This document shows, in pieces, positions 21,166-31,723 of a stretch of 47,500 bases of DNA. The stretch spans positions 27,501 to 75,000 of the forward strand of contig JAHBMJ010000333.1 in assembly GCA_018398765.1 (NCBI GenBank). Direction: 5' to 3'. The stretch comes from Chromera velia. Taxonomy: Eukaryota; Sar; Chromeraceae. Every line of letters starts with the position of its first letter. The stretch's first letter is position 1. Under the pieces are notes generated by a model. The model saw nothing but the letters and a program-made list of their open reading frames with translations, searched no databases and was not told where the DNA came from. Position numbers and translations under genes: made by a program.

Positions 21166-23675
21166 GCATGAAGGATTGAAAAAGAACGGAAACCCTAAGA
21201 AAGCGGTAGGGAAAGATGGCATGCCTCCGGATGTGCATGGTGTAATGACAAAGTCGGCAACAGTGGTCGAGTGTTACCATGCATTGATAAATGTGTGTGT
21301 TCGTTTCGCATGGTGGCCGTCTGGATGGAATGATCTTGTGATCTCCACATTTTCCAAACCAGGGAAGCCGCAGAACATTCAAAAAGGTTGGAGATCAATC
21401 CACTTAGACTCAGCCGATACGAAATGGGGGGAGTTGTAGATAAGGGATGCGGTAAAGACGGAGGGAAAGGGGAAATGGAACCATGTGCAGTTCGTCTATA
21501 GTAAAGGGGTGGGAACCTTAAATGCAATTTTTCTTTTGCTTCAATCGATCGCTTATCTCGAGATTCTTTTTGTTTCTTTTATTGATTTCGTAAGTGCATT
21601 TGATGAAACATCTCACAGTAGAATGCCTGAACAGTTCAGAAAGCATGGAATACGGGAAGAGACCATTAAATAGGTATATAAGTCGCTGCAAAATATCAGA
21701 GCAAGGGTGAAAGCCTTAGGGGGTGATTTCTGGTTTTGAGAAGAAAAAGGGTCAAAGCAGGGAGGTCCGGCAGGACCTTCTCTGTTTAAAAAATATATAA
21801 ATGACATACCAGCAGACATTGGGAGGTCCCTGGAGGGCAGGCCTCACCAGGAGGGGTCCCAAACTCCAGAAAGGCCCCAAGGGTACGCAAGAGAACTTCC
21901 CTGTCAGGCTTTTTACTGATGACACGTACCTTCAATCGATAGAGGCAGAGGAGATAGAGAGGCTTCTGAAGGCACTGGAGGAGTATGTGAGGCCTTTGAA
22001 GCTCCTTCTGTCAGATAAGTCAAGAATAATGAAGTTTGGACAGAAAACGGGGGTGAGAAGAAAGCGATTCACATTGGATGGGGCGGAGTTAGTTCAGGCA
22101 AGCGAATATCCATACCTTGGCCTTCTTTTAACAGAAGATTGCTCCACAGATGCAATGATGAGAGAGAGAATGATTAAGGCAGAAAGACTCTTTTTTGCGT
22201 TGAAAAGTAAGATTAGTGCAGGAAGAGAGATCCCACCCGCAATTTGTTTTTAATGGTTCAGGCAGACAGTGTGTGCAGTTTGGTCATATGGCTGCGAAGT
22301 ACATTCACACTTGCAGGAAGCGTTTGTAAAATTTGACAGACTGTAAAGAAGATTCATTCGATGGGTGCTGCAACTGAGAGAGAAAGAAAGCATACTCACC
22401 ACTTCTCTTGAGCCAGGCCTTCTTCTTATCGATCTGGTGGTTGCACAGAGAACTCTGATGTGGACAAGGAAGGTAATCTAAAAAGGAAATGACACACTAA
22501 CTGGCCATGCACTCTTTTAATCATTACAGGAAGGAGTCAATAATATTTTTAGAACTGAGAAGAAGGAAGCTTCGCCCCTTTCACTTTTTCCCTCACTTAA
22601 AGAAATGTGTCGAAACACTTTTCACAGAGACAAGAAGCCATCCCTTCCAGATAGGAAGAGAATCAGAAGCTGCGGGCAGACAACCTTCCTTTGAGAGAAG
22701 AGGCAGAATAGTAAGGTGGATAGAAGCGTTAAAAAAGGAAAAAATTATAAAGAGGAAAAAGGAAGCATTTGCAGAGAGAGTTAAGAGGTCAGTGCAGAAA
22801 AGAGGAAGGGCCGAGAGGGAAGAGCTGAGAGAAGGCGTCATGCATCCTATCCATACGTCTCTATCCAACGGAAATCGCCTAAATCTATGGCTTTACAACT
22901 GTTACAGTAAGAATGGAGAAGATACAGACAGAAACATTTTATTAGATAGAGATAAAATAGAGAGAACTCCCATCTGTTATACAAAAATAGCTCCCTGGCC
23001 TGTCTACAGAAGAAGTGCTGCATTTCAGATAGGAGAGAGAAACTTGGAGGTAAACAGGGGGAAGTTTTCAACAGAAAAAAGCAAAGAGACCCCATTGATA
23101 AAAAAGAAATGCATGGTTTGCTGTGACCTACTTAGCATTCAAGTAGTCGAAGATGAAATCCATGTGCTGACTGAATGCCCTCTGCATGATGGAAAAGGGC
23201 AGACCGGGGCAGACTGCGCTTGCAAGCTTTGATAACAAATTGGAGTTCGATAAAAAGGAGAGAAGAGAAAGCTACAAAAAGTAGCAGATGGAAAGTGGAT
23301 GGTAAAGAGAAGGTAGACAAGATCACTCTATTCTTTTTTCTTTTGAATGAGGCCGACAAGAATGTTGATACCTTTCTGAAAGACGTCATAATGGAAAGAC
23401 AGGTAGTAAAAGAATAGAAAAGAAAAAAGGGAGACAATTTGAGACAAACTTTAGGAAGAGAGTTAGATAGACTGCATCAGGAGACTTGGAAAAGTGAGAA
23501 AAAAAGAGAGAGAAGAATTAAAGAGTATGAAAGGGTGTGGAGTGATACAAAGGAAACAAAAGAGGAGGGAAAAAGGAGGAGGATAGGATGTTGGGAGGTT
23601 TTGGAACTTGCTTCGAGCCGTTCATCTACAATTCTGGGATCGTTCCCTTTCAAACCCTACTTTGGAATGGAGTGA
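21166..23675 (+). pseudogene. LINE reverse transcriptase and C-terminal zinc region, right half of split ORF
   Basis: RT motifs in order: KKAVGKDGMPPD (21190-21230), FVSFIDFVSAFDETSHSRMPEQ (about 21565-21635, broken here for length at AFDETSH), SKQGGPAGPSLF (about 21752-21787), catalytic LFTDD at 21909-21923 (usual FADD), DKSRIMKFG, and YPYLGLLL. Post-RT sequence follows with AVWSYGCEVHSHLQEAF. A zinc region has CMVCC at 23110 and EDEIHVLTECPLHD, a C-x2-C...H-x4-C pattern typical of LINE C-termini. Stops at 21437, 21672, 21739 and near 22251 and 22347 make it non-functional. A further basic frame runs 23439-23675. Confidence 0.85.
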
Positions 23676-23875
23676 GCCCTCTTGCATACACACGCAGGTG
23701 ATTGACTGTTCAATGTGATCTGTTCACGGCACAGGCTAGGCCTGTGCAGGCCGGCCAGGGAGGTCTGATGCGTCTAGGCGCTTTCCTTGGAAGCCGCACG
23801 TCGGACATTCGATATTATGGTAGGAAGCCAATCCTCCCGGACCGAACATTGATCCTAATCCTAATCCTAATAGAA
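23676..23875 (+). other. LINE 3' UTR with stem-loop and TCCTAA-repeat tail
   Basis: An 8-bp perfect stem GCACAGGC-TAG-GCCTGTGC lies at 23729-23747. The stretch ends in three tandem copies of TCCTAA at 23850-23871, followed by an A-rich run. LINEs often end in a short tandem repeat or poly(A) tail, and some have a 3' stem recognised by their RT. Confidence 0.55.
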
Positions 23876-23899
23876 AAACAAAAAAAAACTAAAACAACC

Positions 23900-24735
23900 A
23901 CAAACAGTGACAATTTACACACACACTGACAAACCTGGTGCAAAAATGTGCAAAACCTAGTACAAAACACAGAAATTTTCAGAAACGATATGCATAATAA
24001 TACAATGTAAATTCTGAGTTTAATTATCGGATAATTATCCATTTTTTAAAATAAGTTGTAAAATAAAAAACATATCTCAAACAATTAAAAAAAAATTACA
24101 AAGGTGTACTTGGTGTTGGTTAGTCCTATATTGTGGTGGGCTAATGCACTGCAAAACGCTGTCGATCTGATGTCGGCGTGCATTTCGAGCGCCTGCATGC
24201 ATGATGACTACTAGTATGATGATGGCGCCATCGTTTTTTTTTTTTTTTTTTCTGCATGGCTTAATTCAAAAAAAAAAATTGCAAAGCTTTGACCATCTTT
24301 CATACACTGTCTTCGACAGTACTAGGTGCAATTAAATTGTAGTGCCCATTGTTTTGACGAGCTGAGAGCAAACAATAATTGCAATTATTGCAAATAATTG
24401 CCAATTAATTGCGTAGAAAATAAAAAATGATGATTTTCTAGGGTATGTACGTAGTTTATATGCCTTTCAAACATTTTTATAAATTATAATCGTTTTAAGA
24501 TTAAATACTAATTTTTTTACATTGTTTAAGCGTAATATAAATCTATAAAAGTTATTTAAACTAGTTAAGAAGGCACTGATATGACTTCAATTAGTAGAAG
24601 AGTCTGTCTTTCAAACCTTTGTACGTTCTAAAACTGCCCATCCGACTGTTTTCCTTCACACGCCCATAAAACGGCAGAGAAAGGGCTTCTCTCTCTCCCA
24701 GTATGTCTGCTGGTCGAACTGTTCCTTGCCTACCC
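23900..24735. other. AT-rich flank; repeat block shared with 35803-36390
   Basis: No gene seen. 24127-24320 shares blocks with 35803-36390: CCTAT(A)TTGTGG(T/C)GGGCTAATGCACT, GGCGCCATCG, AAAGCTTTG and GACCATCTTT. The palindrome CAATAATTGCAATTATTG is at 24372-24389, and related AATTGC palindromes recur at 25090-25165. Confidence 0.55.
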
Positions 24736-25060
24736 TTTCAGGCAGCTCGATGGTCATCGCCTTTGCCATGCACCATATCAATGTTCCACCTGTCTCTATT
24801 GACCTTTAGAGAAGCGATGCACTCAAGGGTAGAGGGCTCCATAGACTGTCTCTTATCCGACTGAATGAGTTTTGCCTGTCAGGAGAGAACAGATGCTCGA
24901 TGAAACAGGTCGTATCGGGCAAGAACTCAAAGTCCTTGTACTTGTAGTCAGTCGCCGCTGCCTCCCTACGCTCCCTTCTCACCTTCTTCAACACGCTGGC
25001 AGCGAAGTTGCTAATGGTGCTTTCGGTGGATACGCCTCCTAAACAACAAGTTAAAGCTGA
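24735..25060 (-). pseudogene. hAT-family transposase C-terminal remnant
   Basis: Minus-strand reading GGVSTESTISNFAASVLKKV (25035 leftwards) continues to YKYKDFEFLPDTTCFIEHLFS. After a shift of frame it continues AKLIQSDKRQSMEPSTLECI and ASLKVNRDRWNID. This follows the hAT dimerisation region pattern (ERLFSxAKxxxxxxRxxMxP...LKxNRxxW). A stop and one-base shift near 24890 break it. Nothing upstream (25060-25300) carries the catalytic domain. AT-rich palindromic blocks at about 24370-24415 and 25080-25165 flank it, but I could not define TIRs. Confidence 0.65.
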
Positions 25061-25544
25061 AAGTGCATTAGTTTACTTTACTTATCAATTAATTGCCAAT
25101 AATTGCTTTCGGCCAGCTCAAGCCAAACAATAATTGCAATAATTATTGCAATAATTGCTTCCCTTAGTTTGGTCTTCGATGATCTACGATCATGATGCCA
25201 CCAATTTCCACGCTCCGCATTAGTTTTCATGCTCCCTCCTCTGATCTCCTCTGCTCCCCCTCTCTCTCTACAAGTTCTACATGACTAAAAAAACTTTGGC
25301 TCTGAAACTCGTGCATGCAGGGAAAAGGCTATGTGAAATCTCTCTCCTCCATCGGTCCACACACACACAAGAGGCAACAAAAGGGGAAGCTGCGGCTGCA
25401 CAAAAAACATGAAGCGGGAGCACTACCGTGGCTTTGAATCCGAATGTCAACAAGAAGATAAACTAGAAGATGAAGAGAAGCGACACACCTCTCCGGTCCT
25501 CTTCCAGCATAAATGAAAGAAAGACAGACAAACATACATACACA

Positions 25545-25547
25545 CAG

Positions 25548-25588
<41 letters not shown>

Positions 25589-25674
25589 CAGGAAGGAAGG
25601 AACGAAGGAAGGGAGGAAGGAAGATAGGCAGGCAGGCAAGCAGAAAGAGGAAAAAAAAAAAAGAGAGAAAAAAA

Positions 25675-25706
<32 letters not shown>

Positions 25707-25830
25707 AAAAAAGAAAGAAAGAAAGAAAGAAAGAAAAAAAAAAAAGAAAGAAAGAAAGAAAGAAAGAAAAGAAGGAAGGAAGGAAGGAAGGAAGGAAGGA
25801 AAGAAAGAAAGAAAGAAAGAAAGGATAAAT
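25545..25830. repeat. Purine microsatellite (GAGA, GGAA, AAAG)
   Basis: (GA)n at 25550-25590 is followed by GGAA and GCAG units and long (GAAA)n runs. Frames reading KKERKKERKK or SFFLSFFLSF are repeat artefacts. Confidence 0.95.
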
Positions 25831-26115
25831 CGACAAAGACTATCTGTTCATCTCCCTTTCTCTGGTTGACGCTGATTGAGAAACTGAGGGTTAGGCAGAG
25901 ACGATGCACCTGTTTTTGTGGACATGTGAATCGGAATTCAATTCCTTTCTCCAGTGCAAAGTCTCTTTCTCTCTTCCACGTATTATTTCCCCCCTCCTTT
26001 CTCTCCTTGCCATCCGCCCCCTTCTTGTTCCGTGTCTGCCGTTTTATGTTTCCTCACTCTCGACATCTTTCCCATAACTTCCCTACTGCTAGTCACCACG
26101 GATTTTTTTTTTATC

Positions 26116-27659
26116 TCAGCCATAGAATACGTTCGCAGAGGTGCGTGACTTTCCAGTCGCTTCCCCCACCGGCTCTACTGTGGGGAACATAAACGGGACG
26201 GCAACACACATGCCTTCCTTCACTGCGGAGACGGCATGGAGACGGTTGCCCCCGTCAAAAATGCTCAGAAGGCCGCTGACATTCTCAGTTACAACTGCAG
26301 GCTTCAACGCCCCCTTCTCAAACTGAATCTCCCTCTCCGGACACGATGAGGAGAACTTTTCAAGAACTGCCCAGACCTCAGAGACGTGCGAGCGGGTGAT
26401 GCCGTTGAACATCACACGCTCGCCCCCCCTGATGCAGTCCTGAATGCCCACAATGGCCGTGGCATCCATCAGCCGTACCCGTAGGGCCTGTGTGTGTCCA
26501 TCATCCTTCTCTTCGTCTGTGATGTCTGTATCCTCACTGGCGTTGTCGCTGTTAATCCAGTCGAAGTGAAACCGCAGGGCTGTGTGTGCCTCTGTGGCAG
26601 GTCTCATGATGTTCATTCCAATGCCGACGCTATACTCGAAAGTGAAGAGGGGGGGGAAGCGCATAACCTTCTGGATGAAGATGCAGAGATGGGGAAGGTG
26701 GTAGATCCACTGCAACGTGCAGTCCTTATCCAATTTATTCTGCCCGACAGCGGACATCTGCGTGTCTGAGAACAGATGACAGCGCTCGTCTGTGGCCGGG
26801 TCCCAGGCCTGGACCTCTCTTGGGGGGTACACAGGGCGTTTGTGGCCGTATCTCGTGAGGGCGATAGGCTCGAGTGCGAGGGTTTGGCTGGCCAGTTGGG
26901 GGAGGCAGTTCTTGTCGAGGAACTGGATAGAGAGCTCCCCTGTGTTTGCGTAGGAGTCCACAAGGGCCTTGAGGGCGTTATCGTCTCCCACGAGGACGAA
27001 GAACGCGTCCTCGACTACGTCCCTCATCTTCTCTCTGTAGAGATGCAGGACCTCGACATACAGAGAGGGCGACTTCATACGAAGCTCTCGGAGTGCCTTT
27101 TCACGCCACTCCCAAGAGGCGGCCTCCCCTGCAGACACGAAACAAGGAAGAAACGGGGAAACGGGATTGAAGAGAAGACGAGAAGAGATCGATGAGAAGA
27201 CACGAGAAGAAAATGAAACAAAAGTAGGAGGGACATGAAAAGAAGAGAGAAGAGAATAAAGTGAGTCCACAAAAGGCTCAAAGGAGGAGGAGAAGGTGGA
27301 GACGGCTTGCCGGCTACATGGAAGGAGAAAGAGACGGAAGATCCTGATCAATTCAGATAGACGTTTGACCGAGAAGAAACACCTCCCGAAAAATGCACGA
27401 CGCTATGAGAGCTAGAAGCATATCAATGTTGGTAGAAATGATGGACCATGGAAGGACGGGTCCACTCATCCCCATCCCCGTCCAGCCGAAAGAGCAAGTC
27501 TGAAGAAAGAGTAGAGCTCTCAGCATATCCCAAAAATCAAACCAACTCACCTGTGAATGCTGCCCAGAACTCATCCAGTGAAAGAGTGCCTTTGGAAAGA
27601 TCAGTACTCATGTCAACGAGTGTAGCACTTTCTGTTATTGTCTTCTCTACGGAAGCCAT
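26116..27659 (-). CDS. 2OG-Fe(II) oxygenase-like protein, two exons (27659-27551, 27128-26116)
   Basis: Predicted 373 residues. Exon 1 starts at ATG 27659 (MASVEKTITESATLVDMSTD) and ends at 27551 before a GTGAGT donor. Exon 2 starts at 27128 after CTGCAG. Phase 1 joins as FTG-EAASW, and the total length is an exact multiple of three. The C-terminal half resembles the double-stranded beta-helix of 2OG-Fe(II) oxygenases: RFHFDW gives HxD (His224, Asp226), GGERVMF (271-277) fits the GGxL strand, and LHAVSAVKEG gives distal His334. The 2OG-binding Arg/Lys expected ten residues later is Cys344 (GMC), one CGT-to-TGT change away, so activity is uncertain. The substrate is unknown. The N-terminal half is not recognised. 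The gene is divergent from the TraB-like gene across a tandem repeat. Confidence 0.65.
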
Positions 27660-28018
27660 CCTTTTTACAAGTCTCCACTTTTAATTGTGATTGAAGTCGA
27701 TGTCCGAAAAAACCAAAAACCCCAAACTAACTCTCCTGCTAATTGAAATCTATTCAGTTCGCCGTCCTTCTCTTTCTCAGTGTCAATATGTAGCCTCTGT
27801 AGTTGGCCGTGAGGTTTCTTCCCGCCAAGTTTCTGATCACCGATCACCAAGATTTCTTGGAATCTCAGATCTGTTCAGCCATGCAGTCGGCTATAGTGGA
27901 CTGGAAGATGCTGGAAGTATATGGGCCATGCATCTCCAACGCACGTGGCAAGACGCGCGTGCACGCATGCATGAATAGGCCACGCCAAGCCTGTTATGGG
28001 GGCCTACTTTCAGCCTTG
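27660..28018. other. Upstream region of the oxygenase-like gene
   Basis: No further exon recognised. A GC/CATG-rich stretch with GCATGCATG occurs near 27964-27974, just before the tandem repeat. Confidence 0.4.
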
Positions 28019-29237
28019 GAGCCGGAGGTTCCTAGCGTGGCGCATGCTAATAGCCTAAAGCAGCAAGACCGATAGGTCAAGTAGCTATTAGAGCGTTATT
28101 AGCAGCGTCGCCCCTGCGACTTCTTAATATTTGTTAAGGTGAAGCCCTAAGTAAGGCGTATATAGGCACCTCTCTAACTGGGCCCACCTAATATATGATG
28201 ACACCTAATATATAGTAGCCGATCGAGGCTGCGGGAGCCTAAATGAATAAACGACGCCGAACCTGTGAGGCCAACCTGCGTTTAGGCGTACTAAGGCGTA
28301 CAGGCCATACACGGAGGCTTCACAACTAATGAACACCCGAGAAACGGTTTGATCCTACACATAACGGAACCGAAAGACGTAAAGTTGACTCAGTTCTATT
28401 TTGAACCAACGAATTCACCCACCCACCCACTGCTATTTGGTGAATCACAATTTTGTGCTTCAAGCATTAAACTGCTCAGCTGGTGAACCTGGCTAAGGGA
28501 CGAACCAGTCTGTACCAGTTTAGAATAAATTGTGGGCGCTGAGACAGCGAATGGGAACCTCTATTGTTGCGGGAGCCGGAGGTTCCTAGGGCGGCGTATG
28601 CTAATAGCCTAAAGCAGCAAGACCGATAGGTCAAGTAGCTATTAGAGTGTTATTAGCAGCGTCGCCCCTGCGACTTCTTAATATTTGTTAAGGTGAAGCC
28701 CTAAGTAAGGCGTATATAGGCACCTCTCTAACTGGGCCCACCTAATATATGATGACACCTAATATATAGTAGCCAATCGAGGCCGCGGGAGCCTAAATGA
28801 ATAAACGACGCCGAACCTGTGAGGCCAACCTGCGTTTAGGCGTACTAAGGCGTACAGGCCGTACACGGAGGCTTCACAACTAATGAACGCCCGAGAAACG
28901 GTTTGATCCTACGCGTAACGGAACCGAAAGACGTAAAGTTGACTCAGTTCATCATCATCATCATCAGTTCTATTTTGAACTGATGAATTCACCCACCCAC
29001 CCGCTGCTATTTGGTGAATCACAATTTTATGCTTCAAACATTAAACTGCTCAGCTGGTGAACCTGGCTAAGGGACGAACCAGTCTGTACCAGTTTAGAAT
29101 AAATTGTGGGCGCTGAGACAGCGAATGGGAACCTCTATCGTTGCGGGAGCCGGAGGTTCCTAGGGCGGCGCATGCTAATAGCCTAAAGCAGCAAGACCGA
29201 TAGGTCAAGTAGCTATTAGAGCGTTATTAGCAGCGTC
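28019..29237. repeat. Tandem repeat, units of 554 and 574 bp plus partial third
   Basis: The marker GAGCCGGAGGTTCCTAG starts units at 28019, 28573 and 29147. Unit 2 is longer because of an inserted (CAT)n-type run, ATCATCATCATCATCAG, with duplicated flank near 28950-28970. The third copy follows the unit for about 90 bp and diverges at 29237. Units contain CACCTAATATATGATGACAC and GGCGTACTAAGGCGTACAGG short sub-repeats and ACCCACCCACCC. No coding frame spans the units. Confidence 0.95.
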
Positions 29238-29353
29238 GCCGCGACGGGAGGCCCTGCGACTTGTCGCGCGCGCGGCATGCATACCCGCGGCCGCGGCCCA
29301 TGCAATGATCGCGGGCCGCGAGAATGAATTAAGAGAACTTCCAGTTGAGAAGC

Positions 29354-29361
29354 TATATATA
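29354..29361 (+). promoter_or_regulatory. TATA-like TATATATA upstream of the TraB-like gene
   Basis: It lies about 95 bp before the predicted start codon and right of the tandem repeat. Position and sequence suit a TATA element, but core promoters in this organism are unknown. Confidence 0.25.
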
Positions 29362-29406
29362 GGTTGGTGCTGAGTCATTGCTAACTTCTCTCTGACAGCA
29401 CGAACA

Positions 29407-29441
29407 ATGTCGGAACGTGCATGAGGCGTCTTATTTGGTGA
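29407..29441 (+). promoter_or_regulatory. Two overlapping upstream ORFs
   Basis: ATG at 29407 opens a 5-codon frame (MSERA, stop TGA 29422-29424). ATG at 29421 overlaps it and opens a 6-codon frame (MRRLIW, stop 29439-29441). Both end just before the main ATG at 29451. If they are in the mRNA they could reduce translation of the main frame. Confidence 0.35.
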
Positions 29442-29450
29442 ACTGTCACG

Positions 29451-31723
29451 ATGCTCCAGTGTCGGACGCGTGGGGCCCTGAGTCGGCCGTCTCTTTTGTG
29501 TCGAAAAGTTTTTCCTTTGACCCGTCTCCGTCTCCTCTCCGCGGCGTCTCGTGCCCCTCCATCTCCGTTCAGCCGAGGAGAATTAGGAGATGAGACCAGC
29601 GACTTCTACCGGCAGGTCACGGTGAAGCTACAGAACGATGCTCGACTGACGTACCACATTCAAGGCGTAGCCCCCCATTCCCCCCCAAATGCCGACGCTG
29701 ACTGTGTGTGCCGACTGATAAAAGAGATCCAGCCGGGGCGAGTCATGCTAGAGCTCTGCCAGTACAGACTGCAGCTCCTGCACATATATACCAAGGTCAG
29801 TGGGGCGTATAAATGCGCAAAAGCAATTCCGCACTACCGTGAATTATCTTCTCGTATGTTCTCACTCCCTCATCTATGCTCAAATGTGCTCCCGCCTCCG
29901 CACAATGCCAACAGACAGTGAACCCCACCCAAATCTTACTGCGAATATGTTGGTCCTTCCCACAGTTGAATTGTTTCTTGATTCTCTCTTCTGAACTTTT
30001 GCATGGCTCTCTGTGCATGACTGTGCAGGAGGAGGGGGCAGCCACGATGGGGGGGGTGTCGGACATGGGGGGGACTCTTGCTGCCTGGACTATGTTTGGG
30101 GGTCTGCTCTGCTTCCAGGTTGGGGGAAGGGCAGTGGAGCGATGCGACAGAGAGAGTGCAATATGGGGGGTGAGGGTGCTTCTGAGAAGTCGGTCATTGA
30201 ATGTTTGCGGCGGCGCAGCGACTCGCTCTCTTTCTTTTCATCATTTTGCACCCGAAAACAGGGCCGCCCTTGAGCGTGTTAAATTCCATCCATCCCATCC
30301 AACCGTACATTGACACGTAGATTCATACGTGCTCTCTGGACGGAATGGAACCATTCACGAAAGCCAGATACAAACAGAGAGCACTACGCGCGCGCGCGTG
30401 TGTATGTGTGCAGCTGCAGGATGTGGTTCGGAGAGCTCGCAAGTTGGGCGTCCCGATCTTCCTCTGTGATGTGAGCGGGAGGATCTTGAATCATCGGGTG
30501 GGTCTGCACGGCGTCTATCTTCGATTGTTCAGGTTTAAGTACATGCTTTGAGGTAGAGAGGCATGAAGGAGAGCTTGCTTACAAGAAGTTGATGGAAAGA
30601 GAGTGAATCCATTTGTTTCTGCAGGTGAATTCTCTGAAGTCTGTCTTTCGAGATGGAGGCATTTTTGCCTACCAGAAGATCTCAAAGTCTGTCCGGGAGC
30701 TACAGTCGCGAGAGGGCGGAGGGGGGCGTCTCCTTCCCTCCCACGCAGACGCACTTGAGGACGCACTAGACAGGGCAGGCTCGGGGCTCCATAGGGCGTT
30801 GGTGGAAGACAGGGCGGCCTTTCTGAGTGAACGGGTGTTGAGTGCTTGCGAGGGTTTGCAGCGGGGGGGGAGGGGTGCAGATGTGCTTGTGGTGTGCGGT
30901 GTGTTGAACGTCGATCTCGTCGCTGAGAGGATTCGAACAAACAGAAGGCTGACTGGAGAGGAGGTCGGTTAGTGAGATCGAGGAAGATGAAGAAATTTTG
31001 AAACCGGGTCGTCTTTTCCTCTTTTCCACGCGATTCCGATCCTCTGTTTGTTCCTGTTGATCGTTTTCTTCTGTCTCTCTCCCCTCCTACCGCCGCAACT
31101 TTGCTTTCTTTGTTTGGAAGTGTGTGTGGGAACGTGTGATTGTGTACGATTCCTTTTTTCTCCTGTTGTCCTCTTGGTGTACAGACGTCAGTTTGTTCCA
31201 TTCCCGCCTACGGGAACCCGAGAGAAGAAAAAGGGGAATGTGGATCTTGATGGTCTTTTGTAAGTTCCAAGTGTTTGGTTTGTTCTTCTTCATGATATTC
31301 TGCCACACTCAGAGAGAGGGTCACAAGACACTCAGTAATCCTACACCAGTCTGCGTGCCTCGATTTGCATCTTCGCCTTGGTGGATTCTTCCTTGTCAGC
31401 AGTTTGCTTGGGAGTTATCACACACAACGGCCACGGGTTGAGCCCTTAATCATCATCATATTGCTGTAGGTTTTCAATGGAGTTTCTTGGGAACTGAGAG
31501 GGATGAAAATGTTCTGCTGCTTTTTGCTTGGCCTCAGGTTCTCCGAATAGGGTGCGGTCCTCCTGACACCTCTCGGCAAGTGGCTGCGATTTCGTCCATC
31601 CCCTTGCTGGGTGTGGGGGCAGGAGCAGTTGTGGGTCTCTGGATGTTGGCAGAATTTGTGGGGGTGGACGAGGTGATAAAAGATACGTTCCAAAGGGTGT
31701 TTAAGCGCACAGCACAGAATTAG
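29451..31723 (+). CDS. TraB/TRABD-family protein, five exons
   Basis: Model: 29451-29795, 30029-30118, 30414-30470, 30625-30963 and 31538-31723. All junctions are GT-AG and phase 0, giving 338 residues. The N-terminus is Arg/Ser/Leu-rich without acids (MLQCRTRGALSRPSLLCRKV), suggesting an organelle-targeting peptide. TraB signatures: GVAPHSPPNAD (72-82), QPGRVMLELCQYR (94-106), VPIFLCD (exon 3), EDRAAFLSERVL and ADVLVVCGVL (exon 4). The His usual after the last motif is Asn (GVLN). The C-terminus has one membrane segment, SIPLLGVGAGAVVGLWMLAE (296-315). Family members include bacterial TraB and eukaryotic TRABD; eukaryotic ones are often mitochondrial or ER-contact proteins. The least certain piece is exon 2; exon 3 could start at 30420 instead. 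Confidence 0.75.

Noticed and set aside
25447-26192. Frames of 118-240 codons across 25545-25830
   Set aside because: Translations of GAAA/GGAA repeats with flanking non-coding sequence; no domain.
27129-27351. First 74 codons of the long minus frame ending at 26116
   Set aside because: The segment is Phe/Ser/Leu-rich, ends in a pyrimidine tract plus CTGCAG acceptor, and the exon at 27551-27659 joins in phase; it is read as intron.
28019-29237. CRISPR array or LTR pair
   Set aside because: Units are over 550 bp and directly adjacent without spacers or internal coding region; this is a simple tandem repeat.
31191-31261. Extra TraB exon between TACAG at 31190 and GTAAGT at 31262
   Set aside because: The splice signals are good, but no phase gives an open join to both neighbouring exons (TGA or TAG appears), so it was left as intron.
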